DNA of 50,144 bases from Oribacterium sp. P6A1 (GCF_000702885.1 NZ_JNKO01000020.1:1-50144), one strand, 5' to 3'. Positions 1-8,927 are shown, counted from the first letter of the stretch. Notes: generated by a model not told the origin, from the sequence alone. Translations and numbers: made by a program.

Positions 1-1
1 T

Positions 2-1315
2 GTCGGTGGTGATGTAACCGGTAACGGAGGTATCTACGCGTCTGGATCCGGTAAAACGGATATAACCGTTGGCGGAAGTGTAGTTCAGGAAAGCCAAAAG
101 AGTGAAACACAGTTAACTGGATCTGAAAGTTCTTCCGGAGGAATCGCAATAACTCTTTCAGATGGCGAACACGAAGGTTCAGAAACTGCGGATGTTACAG
201 TAATGGTTGCCGAAAACGTAATCGCTGATACGACAGCTGTAAACATCACTAAGAACAGCGAAGAAAGCGATATCCGTCTTGAAGTAGATGGAACCATCTC
301 CGGTGGAAAACACAATATCGTTCTTTCTGAAAAGAGCAGTTTAGATAATCTTGATATCACCGTTTGGCGTGTTGATACATCAGATGGAAAGAATGTTGTA
401 GAGACATTAACATATCCCACCTCTGAACAGGAAGAGACTAAGCCTAAATATACAGCAAACCTTGAGGCTGAAAAGATGATTAACTACATCATCAAGGTAG
501 ATGATGTACAGACTCCGGGCGGAAATCTGGGAATTGCAGGCGCTTCAGCCGGTGGAGTATATACCGCTCAGCAGAATGATACTGTTTATCTCGAGGTAAC
601 CATCCCTGATGGTTATACCATTGACGGTTTCTACAATGTTGATGGTGCTGCAGATGTAACTGTCATCTCCGGTGATGGTAAGTACTATCTCAACGTTCCT
701 CGTGGCGGCGGTGTATTTGTCGGTGTTAAGATGAAGAAAATTGAATCCACAGCTACTCTTGATAATACCGCTTCCGCTTCCACATCGTACAGCACATACG
801 GAAGTGGTGACCATAGAAAGTCCGAATCCAACGATCAGAATTGGACAGTAGGAAACAATCCTAATGATAATTCAGGCAACAGAACCACTCTTCCGCCTGA
901 ATTCACAGGATTACAGATTCATGCAATGACTATGGGCGGGGACGCTGTTCAGAATTTAAGTGATGTTCTTACCTTCATAGATCCCCTGGCAGCACTCAAC
1001 AACTTTATGGATAAGGGAATACCTACTCAGGGAACTCAGAATGTTATCGGTGCCGGTATCGTGAATTTCAACAATTTGTTTATAGCATCCCTTACTGATA
1101 CCGTAGACGTTCCTGTAACAGCAAATGTTAAGGCAAATCAGTCCTACACTGTATTATTCAGTGATGGAACAAGCATCGTCGTTCCATGTATCATGGATGG
1201 CCTTCTTACCATTCCGTTCAATAAAAATGCAGCGGGTCTCACATACATGATTTACGGAACTGATATGAATCCTGGAGCATTTGTAGGTTTGACTACATCT
1301 GACTGGACTCCGTAA
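2..1315 (+). CDS. Large repetitive surface protein, C-terminal part (5' end outside window)
   Basis: The frame is open from the left edge to the TAA at 1313-1315, so the gene begins upstream and at least 437 residues are visible. The start consists of short Gly/Ser/Thr/Val-rich beta-type repeats (VGGDVTGNGG..., then ITVGGSV), as in secreted beta-helix or adhesin proteins. The middle is Thr/Ser/Asn-rich (about 795-890), followed by a more globular C-terminal segment. I see no LPxTG sorting motif, transmembrane anchor or choline-binding repeat at the C-terminus, so anchoring is unknown. ATG 203 is only an internal methionine, because the same repeat pattern continues upstream of it. It converges on the deacetylase gene. 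Surface protein or adhesin is an inference from composition; no enzymatic motif was recognised. Confidence 0.6.
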   Translation, partial: VGGDVTGNGGIYASGSGKTDITVGGSVVQESQKSETQLTGSESSSGGIAITLSDGEHEGSETADVTVMVAENVIADTTAVNITKNSEESDIRLEVDGTISGGKHNIVLSEKSSLDNLDITVWRVDTSDGKNVVETLTYPTSEQEETKPKYTANLEAEKMINYIIKVDDVQTPGGNLGIAGASAGGVYTAQQNDTVYLEVTIPDGYTIDGFYNVDGAADVTVISGDGKYYLNVPRGGGVFVGVKMKKIESTATLDNTASASTSYSTYGSGDHRKSESNDQNWTVGNNPNDNSGNRTTLPPEFTGLQIHAMTMGGDAVQNLSDVLTFIDPLAALNNFMDKGIPTQGTQNVIGAGIVNFNNLFIASLTDTVDVPVTANVKANQSYTVLFSDGTSIVVPCIMDGLLTIPFNKNAAGLTYMIYGTDMNPGAFVGLTTSDWTP

Positions 1316-1372
1316 ATGTCACTCAAAAGCTCATTTGTGCAAGCACAGGCGGACTTTTGTTTTATGACACTG

Positions 1373-2452
1373 TTATCTCATATTGTAAACTTCATTTCCG
1401 GGAATCATCGGGTATTTCTTTGCCTGGGCCATCTCACTGACAGTTACCAGCTGAAATCCCTTTTCTATCAGAGCGGGAATCAGCCGCTCTGCAGCATCTG
1501 CAGTTTCGGAGTAGGTATCGTGCATAAGAACGATGTCTCCATCCTGAGCCTTCTCCATAACAACATTGAAGGTATTGTCAGCATCCTTTGTGGAATAGTC
1601 CAAAGGATCTATAGACCAGATTATCATCGGAAGACCAAGGTTCCCAACAGCAGAAGCTATCTCTCCGGATCTGTTTCCTCCGGGTGGTCTGAAAACAGTC
1701 GGCGCCACTTTGACAGTCTCCTCCACCATGTAGTCACACTTCCGGATCACAGACCTTATGTTCTCCACAGGAATGGAATCAAGATAATCGTGGGTGTAGG
1801 TATGATTTCCCAGTTCACAGCCAAGCTCTACCATCCTCTTTACACATTCGTTGTTATCCCCTACAACGCGGCTTCCCTGCATAAAAAATGTAGCATGACC
1901 TCCATACTGCTGAAGACAATCCAGAATACGGTTAGTTACCTCGGCCTTTGGTCCGTCATCAAAAGTCAGGGCTATCATAGGCTTTTCCGGATCTATATGA
2001 CTAAGATCCAAATCCGCTCCCAAAAACTGATTGTTCATGGCGATATAGTCATCAGGTATAAGGTACTTCTTTAAAACATAACATGTCTGTCCGTTGGCGC
2101 TGAACTGATCCCATCCTTCGATGTTTCTCTCAACAGATACCGGAGCATTTTCTTCAAGGACTCCTACAACAGCCGAATCACTTTCTGAGTCAACATGCAT
2201 ATTCACAGCCGTAAGAGCTCTTGCCGTGTACGGATACGGGAATTTTGACCTCTCGATTTTTCCGGATGACGAAGCTGCTGTGTTACTTTCGATTTTTATT
2301 TCAACAGACTCCTGCTCTCCGGTAGTTTCAACAGCCTCCACCCCTGAAGTCTCATTCTCCGTCTCAGGCACCGCTATGGCTCCGCATGCCGAAATCCCCA
2401 AAAATACTGCCCCCATCAAAGGAAGCATAAAAACTTTACTTACTCTTTTCAT
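1373..2452 (-). CDS. Polysaccharide deacetylase (NodB/CE4) lipoprotein with SH3-like domain
   Basis: This 359-aa protein starts with a lipoprotein signal (positive N-terminus, hydrophobic core, lipobox ISAC with Cys23), so it should act outside the membrane. An acidic Ser/Thr/Glu linker is followed by a bacterial SH3-type domain (about 75-135, ending in WDQF...CYVLKKYL). The NodB homology domain (about 155-345) shows the metal and catalytic motifs TFDDGP, HTYTHDYL, RPPGGN and, near the end, DIVLMHD. CE4 enzymes remove acetyl groups from peptidoglycan GlcNAc/MurNAc or from chitin or xylan; with an SH3 domain and an L,D-transpeptidase neighbour, peptidoglycan is the likelier substrate. GGAAGGGT precedes the ATG. 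It lies 18 nt after the transpeptidase gene and is probably the last gene of that operon. Confidence 0.9.
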   Translation of the reverse strand: MKRVSKVFMLPLMGAVFLGISACGAIAVPETENETSGVEAVETTGEQESVEIKIESNTAASSSGKIERSKFPYPYTARALTAVNMHVDSESDSAVVGVLEENAPVSVERNIEGWDQFSANGQTCYVLKKYLIPDDYIAMNNQFLGADLDLSHIDPEKPMIALTFDDGPKAEVTNRILDCLQQYGGHATFFMQGSRVVGDNNECVKRMVELGCELGNHTYTHDYLDSIPVENIRSVIRKCDYMVEETVKVAPTVFRPPGGNRSGEIASAVGNLGLPMIIWSIDPLDYSTKDADNTFNVVMEKAQDGDIVLMHDTYSETADAAERLIPALIEKGFQLVTVSEMAQAKKYPMIPGNEVYNMR

Positions 2453-2470
2453 ACCCTTCCACTCTTTTCT

Positions 2471-3406
2471 TTACTCTACTATATAAACTCTGTCCCCAAA
2501 CTGCATGATGTCGTAAATTTCCTTGTTCCATTCGTTAAAGACACCGATACAGCCCCTCGTCGCATCCATCAGTTCACCGTTTCCGTGTACTTCTATAGCA
2601 CCGCCTAAACGCGTACGTGCCGTTGGTTTACCAAGATTCCGACTGGTCTGTATCAGCTGTTCAGCAGTGCCCTTATCTATGAGCCCCGTCTTAAGTCCCC
2701 TCTTTGCATCCTCTATATTCGGATAATTAAGATACAGCTCCTCTTTCAATGAATCCGAAACCTTCTTATCGCAAATGTAAAAATATCCTACAGGAGTTTT
2801 GTAATCCCCCTGCCTTTTTTTATCTCCCTCAGCAGCACCGGAGGTTACCATATATGATTTGGTCATCACCCCATTCACCCATAATTCCATGTAATGGGAG
2901 GACTTGTCATAAGCCAGTGCCCTTCTTCCATGACTTGCGTATTTCATGAAAGTCTTGTTTATATTGTTGTCCTCCGGATTCAGCTTTATACCGTCAATGT
3001 CTACATAAGCGCTTCTGTCGGGAACCAGTCTGTCTCTCACCATCTCCCCGTTTTCATCAAAATACCTTTCGAATCCGTCAGGGCAGATCATGAAACTGTT
3101 TTTAATTCCATTTTTTGTGGCAATTTCCTGAGCCTCTATCATTCCCTCCGCATGCTCCGGATTGGAAACCGGATGATATCTCCTGGCTGCCTTTTCTGCT
3201 TCATTGGTTATTCCGCTTAAATCTGCCGTGGCATCCAACTCCGCATCGTCATATTCCTCACCATATACAACTCTGCCCGGTCCGCTTCCCACAACTGAGA
3301 GCATGATCATAAACCCTAGCCCAAGTGCCTTCACTCTCCGGGCCGGAAACGAACCCCATCTGTTTTTTTCTTTCCGCTTAAGGCATAAGCATGAATCCAC
3401 TGTCAT
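2471..3406 (-). CDS. L,D-transpeptidase (YkuD family), exported
   Basis: This 311-aa protein has a basic N-terminus and a hydrophobic segment (about 28-45) acting as signal or anchor. The YkuD catalytic domain occupies the C-terminal half. Visible motifs are the strand MELWVNG, TPVGYFYI, and the active-site block EVHGNGELMDATRGCIGV, where His and Cys sit in the HxG...(S/T)xGC pattern; here Thr replaces the commoner Ser. The family makes 3-3 peptidoglycan cross-links or attaches proteins to the wall. The ATG overlaps the stop of the upstream deaminase-like gene by one base (TGATG), so translation is probably coupled. The deacetylase lipoprotein follows 18 nt later. The function is family-level; the physical link to a nucleotide enzyme gene is the odd part. 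Confidence 0.9.
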   Translation of the reverse strand: MTVDSCLCLKRKEKNRWGSFPARRVKALGLGFMIMLSVVGSGPGRVVYGEEYDDAELDATADLSGITNEAEKAARRYHPVSNPEHAEGMIEAQEIATKNGIKNSFMICPDGFERYFDENGEMVRDRLVPDRSAYVDIDGIKLNPEDNNINKTFMKYASHGRRALAYDKSSHYMELWVNGVMTKSYMVTSGAAEGDKKRQGDYKTPVGYFYICDKKVSDSLKEELYLNYPNIEDAKRGLKTGLIDKGTAEQLIQTSRNLGKPTARTRLGGAIEVHGNGELMDATRGCIGVFNEWNKEIYDIMQFGDRVYIVE

Positions 3407-5898
3407 CAGTCCTGTCCGTTCCCCCCGAGTATAGTCTTTAAATTGCCGTAATACTTCTCAACATATCTTAAAATCTCATCTGCATTATCACCGCTCCTGA
3501 TCATGGTAATGTATCCCTGCAGGGACTCTGCCTTTGATTTTAAGACCTCTGACCTTTCATCGACAAAAATACGGCTTTCGTACTTACTGTTTCGGGCATC
3601 CTGCATGAGATTGCAAGCGGCACTGTTTCCATCCAGGGCTATCATCACCGACTGTCGGCGCTTGAAGATCTCATAGGCAAAGCTCTTATAGGTTCCCAGA
3701 GGAGAAGACTCTATAGACACTCTTATGCCGGTCTCTGTTTCTCTCAGCTTATGGAGCTCGCTCTCCGTAATGGACGCCGGAACAAATGTAAATACCCTGA
3801 ACTTATTTCTTGACTTATCAAGAACATACTTTTCATATCCGCTTATGGACGGACCGATGACAAAGAACATCTTTTCCGGATCAGCCTTACTGATCAGGTC
3901 ATCAAGCATTTTACATTCCTGTTCACATATCTCTGTGACATGCTGAGCATTATTAAAGCTGCCTCCTGCAATAACCACAGGAATAGCATCCAAAGGAAGC
4001 TCCTTTATTCTGTCACTGAGCTCAACGGAACTGTCATACTGTCTTTCTCCACCATCAAGATCGATAAAGTCATCCGCTTTTTCGCGTATCCGCTTCTCAA
4101 GAAACTCCTTTACCGACATGCCTCCGCACCTGTCATAGAAGTTCTGGATCTTATCATTAAACTCTCTCATGGACTCAGCAATCACACAGTCATCTGCCAG
4201 TCTCATCTTTAGAAGCTCCTCATAACTTAAATCCAGCATCCTCTCAAGAGACAACTGCTCATCTATAGAATCTGTTCCGTAGAGAGCACCGCCATCTGTA
4301 CCCTGGACACAGGATATACCCGTCTTAAGATACTGCTTAAGGGGATGCATATCAAGCCTTGACAGATTGTTCAGTCTTACATTCGATGTTATCTGGAACT
4401 CAAGCACAACTCCCAAAGTGCGAATCTTCCTAAGGAGCTTCTGGCCCTTTTCGGTATTAAGATCCGCTGTATAAAGACCATGACCTATTCTCATGTGGGG
4501 GAATTTCTGACCTTCATCAAGAGCTTCCTCTACACAGCTGATACTATTGTAGACATTATCGGGAAGAGAATCATTCTCACCGGCATGTATACGTACCACA
4601 TATGACGGTATATACTTTGCGATATCAACTACGGCAGCAATAACCGATTTTAATTCCAGTATGTCATTTATCTCTTCACCTACAAAATCACTTCCGGCCA
4701 CATACGGATCTATAGCTACAGCCTTCAGCACCTGCAGATTCTCTGTGAAATAGTTGCCATGTGCCACCTGATCCTTTACTATCGTGAGTGGTATACGCCT
4801 GAGAGCGGCCAGGAATCTTATGGTCACTCCGGTTTCTCTGGTAATCTTCGGCATAACATCATGTATCTGCTGTAGGGTTTCCGCAGCCTCAGTTTTCTTT
4901 ACCAGGGCAGTATCTGACATCTCAGCGTAGGTAATGCCATTATGCTGATAGTTTCTGGCCACCCACAGAAGTCCGTCCTGAAACAGAGTGTTGTCTGCAT
5001 AGTCGGGATTTCTTCTGTCGAGATCCATCTGCTTAAGTGCATTCACTATATCCTTATCCGGGATCTCTTCAATGTTTTCTATTTTGATTTTTTCCTTTGC
5101 GGCTGTTCCTTTTGTAAATACATATCTGTAAATGTATACCTTCTCAAGATTTGTGAAAACAGCCTGCCCATCCTTCATGACAGCAAGGGAAGCCCGGATC
5201 CTCGGAATATTGTATCTGCTTCCGGAAATATTATGGAGAATCAGATCTGCAAAATTGATCTCAGTATTGTCATCTATCCGGCGGTCAAGATACTTTCCTT
5301 TTAAGCCGCTGTTTTTAAAGCCTTCAGCCACCTCTGCTCTCTGCTTTTCAAGAGCCTCCCTCTGTTCGGGAGTAATCTTTAATCCAAGCTTTTTTATATA
5401 GTAGTATGGATATCTGATCTGATGATGTATTCCCAGTGCAATAAGCACATCAGGGCTCAAATTTGCGCTTCTGTGCGTATGTAAGTCTGAGTGAAACTTG
5501 ACTTCTTCCTTTATATAAGTCTTAACCAGGGTCTTGTTTATATCCAAAAGATAGTCCTTGGTCTGGCTCATCAGAGTCTTTGCTATGGCAGGAATATATG
5601 CCTTTCTTTCGATGGTGCCGTCGGGATAGATATTGGCAACCTTGGTATTACCTAGCCTCAAAATATAAACCTTACGGTTCTCTCCGTTGAAATAACAAGG
5701 TACGCTTCCAACAATCACCTTAAGGCCCTCTGCATTAAAACTAATGGGAAGATCGCAAACCTTGGCAAGATTTGTTATCAGATTTCCTGTGCCATGATTG
5801 GGTGTCTCTAAAATATAGGACATACCGTGCTCACTCTGATTCAGAGTGACTATCACATCCTTTTCCTTGTCCAGATAAAACTTTCCAAAATATGTCAT
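3406..5898 (-). CDS. Adenosine-deaminase-like fusion protein with C-terminal Rossmann/SLOG-like domain
   Basis: This 830-aa protein is far longer than ordinary adenosine deaminases (about 330-360 aa). An N-terminal region of about 125 residues is unrecognised. The metal-dependent deaminase core then shows LHTHRSA (HxH, about 129-135), HAGE (about 428), RIGHG (about 460), TSNVRL (about 494) and GTDGG (about 523). Classical enzymes have two Asp at the last site (TDD); here the second is Gly. A long insertion separates HxH from HAGE. From about residue 630, VVIAGGS, FFVIGPSISGYEKYV and VMIALDG look like alternating strands of a Rossmann-type, possibly SLOG nucleotide-binding, domain; this is inference. 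I chose ATG 5898 because AAAGGA lies 7 nt upstream; the GTG at 5904 is too close to it. The YfbR-like gene is 41 nt upstream and the transpeptidase overlaps the 3' end. RdrB of RADAR is also a large deaminase, but no RdrA ATPase is present here. Confidence 0.75.
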   Translation of the reverse strand: MTYFGKFYLDKEKDVIVTLNQSEHGMSYILETPNHGTGNLITNLAKVCDLPISFNAEGLKVIVGSVPCYFNGENRKVYILRLGNTKVANIYPDGTIERKAYIPAIAKTLMSQTKDYLLDINKTLVKTYIKEEVKFHSDLHTHRSANLSPDVLIALGIHHQIRYPYYYIKKLGLKITPEQREALEKQRAEVAEGFKNSGLKGKYLDRRIDDNTEINFADLILHNISGSRYNIPRIRASLAVMKDGQAVFTNLEKVYIYRYVFTKGTAAKEKIKIENIEEIPDKDIVNALKQMDLDRRNPDYADNTLFQDGLLWVARNYQHNGITYAEMSDTALVKKTEAAETLQQIHDVMPKITRETGVTIRFLAALRRIPLTIVKDQVAHGNYFTENLQVLKAVAIDPYVAGSDFVGEEINDILELKSVIAAVVDIAKYIPSYVVRIHAGENDSLPDNVYNSISCVEEALDEGQKFPHMRIGHGLYTADLNTEKGQKLLRKIRTLGVVLEFQITSNVRLNNLSRLDMHPLKQYLKTGISCVQGTDGGALYGTDSIDEQLSLERMLDLSYEELLKMRLADDCVIAESMREFNDKIQNFYDRCGGMSVKEFLEKRIREKADDFIDLDGGERQYDSSVELSDRIKELPLDAIPVVIAGGSFNNAQHVTEICEQECKMLDDLISKADPEKMFFVIGPSISGYEKYVLDKSRNKFRVFTFVPASITESELHKLRETETGIRVSIESSPLGTYKSFAYEIFKRRQSVMIALDGNSAACNLMQDARNSKYESRIFVDERSEVLKSKAESLQGYITMIRSGDNADEILRYVEKYYGNLKTILGGNGQD

Positions 5899-5939
5899 AT
5901 ACACATCCTTTATCTGTGTTGGACTTAATTAAGTCCTGC

Positions 5940-6542
5940 CTAAAGTGCCAATTCGTCCAGAGTCTTTCCGTATGAAGGTATGAACTCCTGAAGAAAATCT
6001 CTAACCTCAGGATACTTCTCCTTCATCTCCTCCAGTGATTTCAATGTTGATTCTTTTGCAGTACAGAACTCCCGGTTTCCTGAATTCTCCTCTTCGATGC
6101 ACTTGATCAATGCTGAGATCTTGTCCGCAGCCTTTATGAGCTTACGCATATAAATCTCATTTTCATCAGTCTTACTGCCATTAAAAATATCTTCAAATTC
6201 AGGTCTCAGATCCTCCGGAAGTCTTTCAAGAAGGCTGTTCTCCGCTATATGTTCCAGTGATTTATAGGCTCCGGTTATTTCATTATTGAAATATTTAACC
6301 GGTGTCGGCATATCTCCAGTTATGATCTCAGAGGCATCATGATATATTCCTATAAGAGCAGCTTTCTCACCATCCAGTTTTCTGCCATATCTGACATTTC
6401 CTATTATACACAGTGCATGAGCTATCATGGCAACTTCTACTGCATGTTCACTAAGATTCTCAGGCCTTGAATTCCTCATAAGGGCCCATCGCTCTATATA
6501 CTTCATTCTTGAAATAGTTGCAAAAAATGTATATCTGTTCAT
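5940..6542 (-). CDS. yfbR: HD-domain 5'-deoxynucleotidase, YfbR-like
   Basis: This 200-aa protein is almost exactly the length of E. coli YfbR (199 aa), which removes the 5'-phosphate from dAMP, dGMP, dUMP and other dNMPs with a divalent metal. The HD signature is complete: His33 in NLSEHAVEVA, His68-Asp69 in IGIYHDASEIITGD with Glu72 and Asp77, and a late Asp in KAADKISALIKCIEE that matches the YfbR motif QADALCAYLKCLEEL. GAGGAG precedes the ATG by a few bases. It is the first gene of the minus-strand operon, just upstream of the deaminase-like fusion. Together they could strip phosphate and then deaminate adenine deoxynucleosides. Cytoplasmic. The family call is strong; substrate preference is not shown. 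Confidence 0.88.
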   Translation of the reverse strand: MNRYTFFATISRMKYIERWALMRNSRPENLSEHAVEVAMIAHALCIIGNVRYGRKLDGEKAALIGIYHDASEIITGDMPTPVKYFNNEITGAYKSLEHIAENSLLERLPEDLRPEFEDIFNGSKTDENEIYMRKLIKAADKISALIKCIEEENSGNREFCTAKESTLKSLEEMKEKYPEVRDFLQEFIPSYGKTLDELAL

Positions 6543-6771
6543 AAATCTCCTCAGTCATGACACTTATATCTCATATTCCTTTTTCATATTGCTGATTTTC
6601 GGCAGTTAATAATATTTCTTTTATTATCTGTCGAAGAAATATATAAATTACCCATTATCAAAAGCAAAAATAAACAATATTTTAATATATTAAAATATTT
6701 ATAAAATGTTACTTATTTCTTACCGTAATTGCCTATTGTCCTGTCTTTTCTTCAATGAAAGGAGATACGTT

Positions 6772-7227
6772 ATGTGTGCAGAAGAACGTAACCGGATTTA
6801 TAAAAAATGGAAAGATGAATATCATTCCCGTATGGAAAGACAAACTCAATTTCAAAGAATCCATAAATCTTTTCTTTACACTTATGCCTTTATTCTCATA
6901 TTTATGATAGGCGCTGTCTTGATCTCCGGTGAATACGCAAAGTTCAGTTTTGATGAGGCTGTTTCTGTTTATCAGATATTCATTTATTCATGTCCGGCCT
7001 TTATACTTGTTTTAGCCGTATATGAACTCATCCTTTACAGACTTACTCCAGATCCGAACATGATTGAGATCGATGATTATTACGTTTTTCTTTCACACGA
7101 TGAATATACCAACCTCACTAAGGTCATGGCAATATCTAAAAATGAGCACTACAATGTAAAAGACATTCTTGCAAGCGATACTATCAAGGATAAATGCATT
7201 ATCATCGGAAGCTGTAACCTTTCATAA
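6772..7227 (+). CDS. Small membrane protein of unknown function
   Basis: The gene encodes 151 aa. ATG 6772 is preferred over ATG 6706 because AAGGAGA lies 7 nt upstream and the extra residues would be a poor N-terminus. A charged first 30 residues (many Lys/Arg/Glu) is followed by two hydrophobic segments, about 36-57 and 70-98, and a soluble acidic C-terminal tail of about 50 residues (EIDDYYVFLSHDEY). No family was recognised. It is divergent from the HD/deaminase operon, separated by an AT-rich gap of about 230 bp that must hold both promoters, and it converges on the replication block with a hairpin between. A link to the deaminase operon is possible by position only. Confidence 0.65.
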   Translation: MCAEERNRIYKKWKDEYHSRMERQTQFQRIHKSFLYTYAFILIFMIGAVLISGEYAKFSFDEAVSVYQIFIYSCPAFILVLAVYELILYRLTPDPNMIEIDDYYVFLSHDEYTNLTKVMAISKNEHYNVKDILASDTIKDKCIIIGSCNLS

Positions 7228-7232
7228 ACCAT

Positions 7233-7272
7233 CAGGCACTTTCATCACATTTATTGCGATTGAAAGTGCCTG
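7233..7272. terminator. Hairpin between convergent genes, possible bidirectional terminator
   Basis: A perfect 12-bp inverted repeat (CAGGCACTTTCA at 7233-7244 and its complement at 7261-7272) encloses a 16-nt loop. It lies between the stop of the 151-aa membrane protein and the stop of the 117-aa gene. Neither side has a good T run, so terminator activity is only likely from position. Confidence 0.5.
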
Positions 7273-7285
7273 AACTCTATGACCA

Positions 7286-7639
7286 TTAAAGTGCCAGCTT
7301 TTTAGCCTTTCTGTTTCTGATAGTCTCAACTATATTTAACTTTTTCTTCTCATCTTTAGGCATAACTTTTCCGTCCCAGGCATTAAATATCTCCATCATC
7401 TTTCCGGTAAGCTGTCCTATAGTAAGCTGTGAAGCCTGATCAATATACTCTGCAAGCTCCTCATCAGCCGTCATCTTATCTATCTGCCACTCTGCATCTC
7501 CGATGGTTTCAAACCCGTCAGCCATAGGATTCTTATCCTTATCAATGATGGCAAATGTCTCTCCATCACCTGCGACAACATAATAGATACCGTGTTTTAT
7601 ACCGACAATACCATTTTTATATTCTTTTAATTTTGCCAT
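7286..7639 (-). CDS. Small protein encoded directly after rep, unknown function
   Basis: This 117-aa soluble protein has no family I recognise. The N-terminal half looks like beta strands (YYVVAGDGETFAIIDKD) and the C-terminus is Lys-rich (KKKLNIVETIRNRKAKK), which could touch nucleic acid or partner proteins. Only one base separates its ATG from the rep stop codon, and GGAAAGGATGAA precedes it, so it is almost certainly co-transcribed and translationally coupled with rep. A role in replication or copy-number control is an inference from this coupling. Confidence 0.7.
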   Translation of the reverse strand: MAKLKEYKNGIVGIKHGIYYVVAGDGETFAIIDKDKNPMADGFETIGDAEWQIDKMTADEELAEYIDQASQLTIGQLTGKMMEIFNAWDGKVMPKDEKKKLNIVETIRNRKAKKLAL

Positions 7640-7640
7640 T

Positions 7641-8927
7641 TCATCCTTTCCAGTCCCACATGGTTGGCTTTTGTGCTATACCCTCGTAATCATTTACCAG
7701 ACTTGCCAACAAACGCTTATAGGTTGTTGTCTTTGTATCTTCCGGTGTAGCCTTAATCCAATCAAAATAATGTGTCATATAGTCTGTCGCCCACATATCA
7801 TACGCATCAAATTGTATCTGTTTTGGCTCAAGATTCTTTATGCACGCATGATAGAGATGATCGATCTGGTCTTCATTGAAATCCTTATACAAAGCCATAT
7901 AGAACACAGGGTATACCGTTTCATCTGCCCTTTGTTCCGCCAGCTCTTCGGCATTGGCAGCTTCAACGATGACTTCCTCGGCTCTGATCTCTTCCTCTTT
8001 TTCCCTCTGCATCTGATCCTGCATGAAGAAGGACTCTTCCAAAGTCATCTGATGTGGTTCCATATCATCCACAATATTATCAAAGTTTCCGTTGTACTCT
8101 GAATCCAGCATACTTTGGGTTTCTTTCAACTCTCCGCTGGTCTTTGGCAGCATAAGAAACTTTATGCGAACGGGTCTTCTGTACTTCTTACCCATTGCAT
8201 CTGTTTTCAATGCCTCGTAGTTTATCTTGATATCTGTATAATGATTAATCTCTTCCCTTGCAGGTGCAAGAACATCCCGTTCAAAAAATGAAAACTTCAG
8301 CCAACTCTTTGGAATCTTTGCAACATTCTTTCCCTTTTTGTTAGGATCAGGTTCCCAGTCGGCTATCTTTCTCATGAAATCATTGTCTGTACCGGTGCCA
8401 AGCTCAAATGTCCAGGTTTTATTATTAAACTGATATGATCTTAGAAGATCAAAAATTCTGGGGGAATACTTATGAGTCATAAGAGAAGTCTCTTCCAGAC
8501 GGGGAGCGATATAATACTTCTCCTTATCGGTCATAAGGTTATAAAGAAACGGGAACATATCCTCATGAAACTTTATCTCCACATCCCCGCTGCCCGGATC
8601 CATATGTACAACATTCAGCCAGTGAACCATGGCTTCTTTTCCGCTTTCCAGTGTTATCCACCATGTCTTCTGTCCGATATCGTTTAATATGGCTTTTGTA
8701 TTTGTATAACTCAATTTATTGGCCGAAGCACTTCTGTGAATTATCTGCTGAAACTCGCTGCAGTTAAATGTATATACCGTATTGATATCATCCGTCGGCT
8801 TAATCTTTGATATCAGGTAGTTTACAGCTTTACTTTCCACCAGAGAGAGGGAAAATTTTCCTTCCTGAACCATCTTCGTACTTTTGGCAACCTGTTGCTT
8901 ACGAGCTTTTTCTATACCATGACTCAT
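7641..8927 (-). CDS. Plasmid-type replication initiator (Rep_3-like)
   Basis: The protein is 428 aa from ATG 8927. The N-terminal part (KFSLSLVESKAVNYLISKI, then NCSEFQQIIHR) and the following region (KYSPRIFDLLRSYQ, later FFERDVLAPAREEINHYTDIKINYEAL) follow the two winged-helix layout of Rep_3/RepB initiators that bind iterons. The C-terminal third is acidic and less conserved. A longer frame begins at ATG 8993, but an iteron copy (8951-8970) lies inside those extra 22 codons. I therefore place the start at 8927, with AGGAG 11 nt upstream; the iteron is then in the leader, as expected for Rep autoregulation. The iteron array lies immediately upstream. Initiator function is inferred from family features plus iteron context. 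Confidence 0.82.
   Translation of the reverse strand: MSHGIEKARKQQVAKSTKMVQEGKFSLSLVESKAVNYLISKIKPTDDINTVYTFNCSEFQQIIHRSASANKLSYTNTKAILNDIGQKTWWITLESGKEAMVHWLNVVHMDPGSGDVEIKFHEDMFPFLYNLMTDKEKYYIAPRLEETSLMTHKYSPRIFDLLRSYQFNNKTWTFELGTGTDNDFMRKIADWEPDPNKKGKNVAKIPKSWLKFSFFERDVLAPAREEINHYTDIKINYEALKTDAMGKKYRRPVRIKFLMLPKTSGELKETQSMLDSEYNGNFDNIVDDMEPHQMTLEESFFMQDQMQREKEEEIRAEEVIVEAANAEELAEQRADETVYPVFYMALYKDFNEDQIDHLYHACIKNLEPKQIQFDAYDMWATDYMTHYFDWIKATPEDTKTTTYKRLLASLVNDYEGIAQKPTMWDWKG

Noticed and set aside
1316-2074. 252-aa plus-strand ORF opposite the deacetylase
   Set aside because: It is the antisense shadow of the NodB-domain gene, which has clear motifs and a signal peptide.
3406-5898. RdrB of a RADAR defence system
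   Set aside because: Size and deaminase core are suggestive, but there is no RdrA ATPase next to it and the C-terminal domain looks different; kept only as a possibility.
8651-8663. DnaA-box-like TTATCCACC
   Set aside because: It lies inside the rep coding sequence, is imperfect and single.
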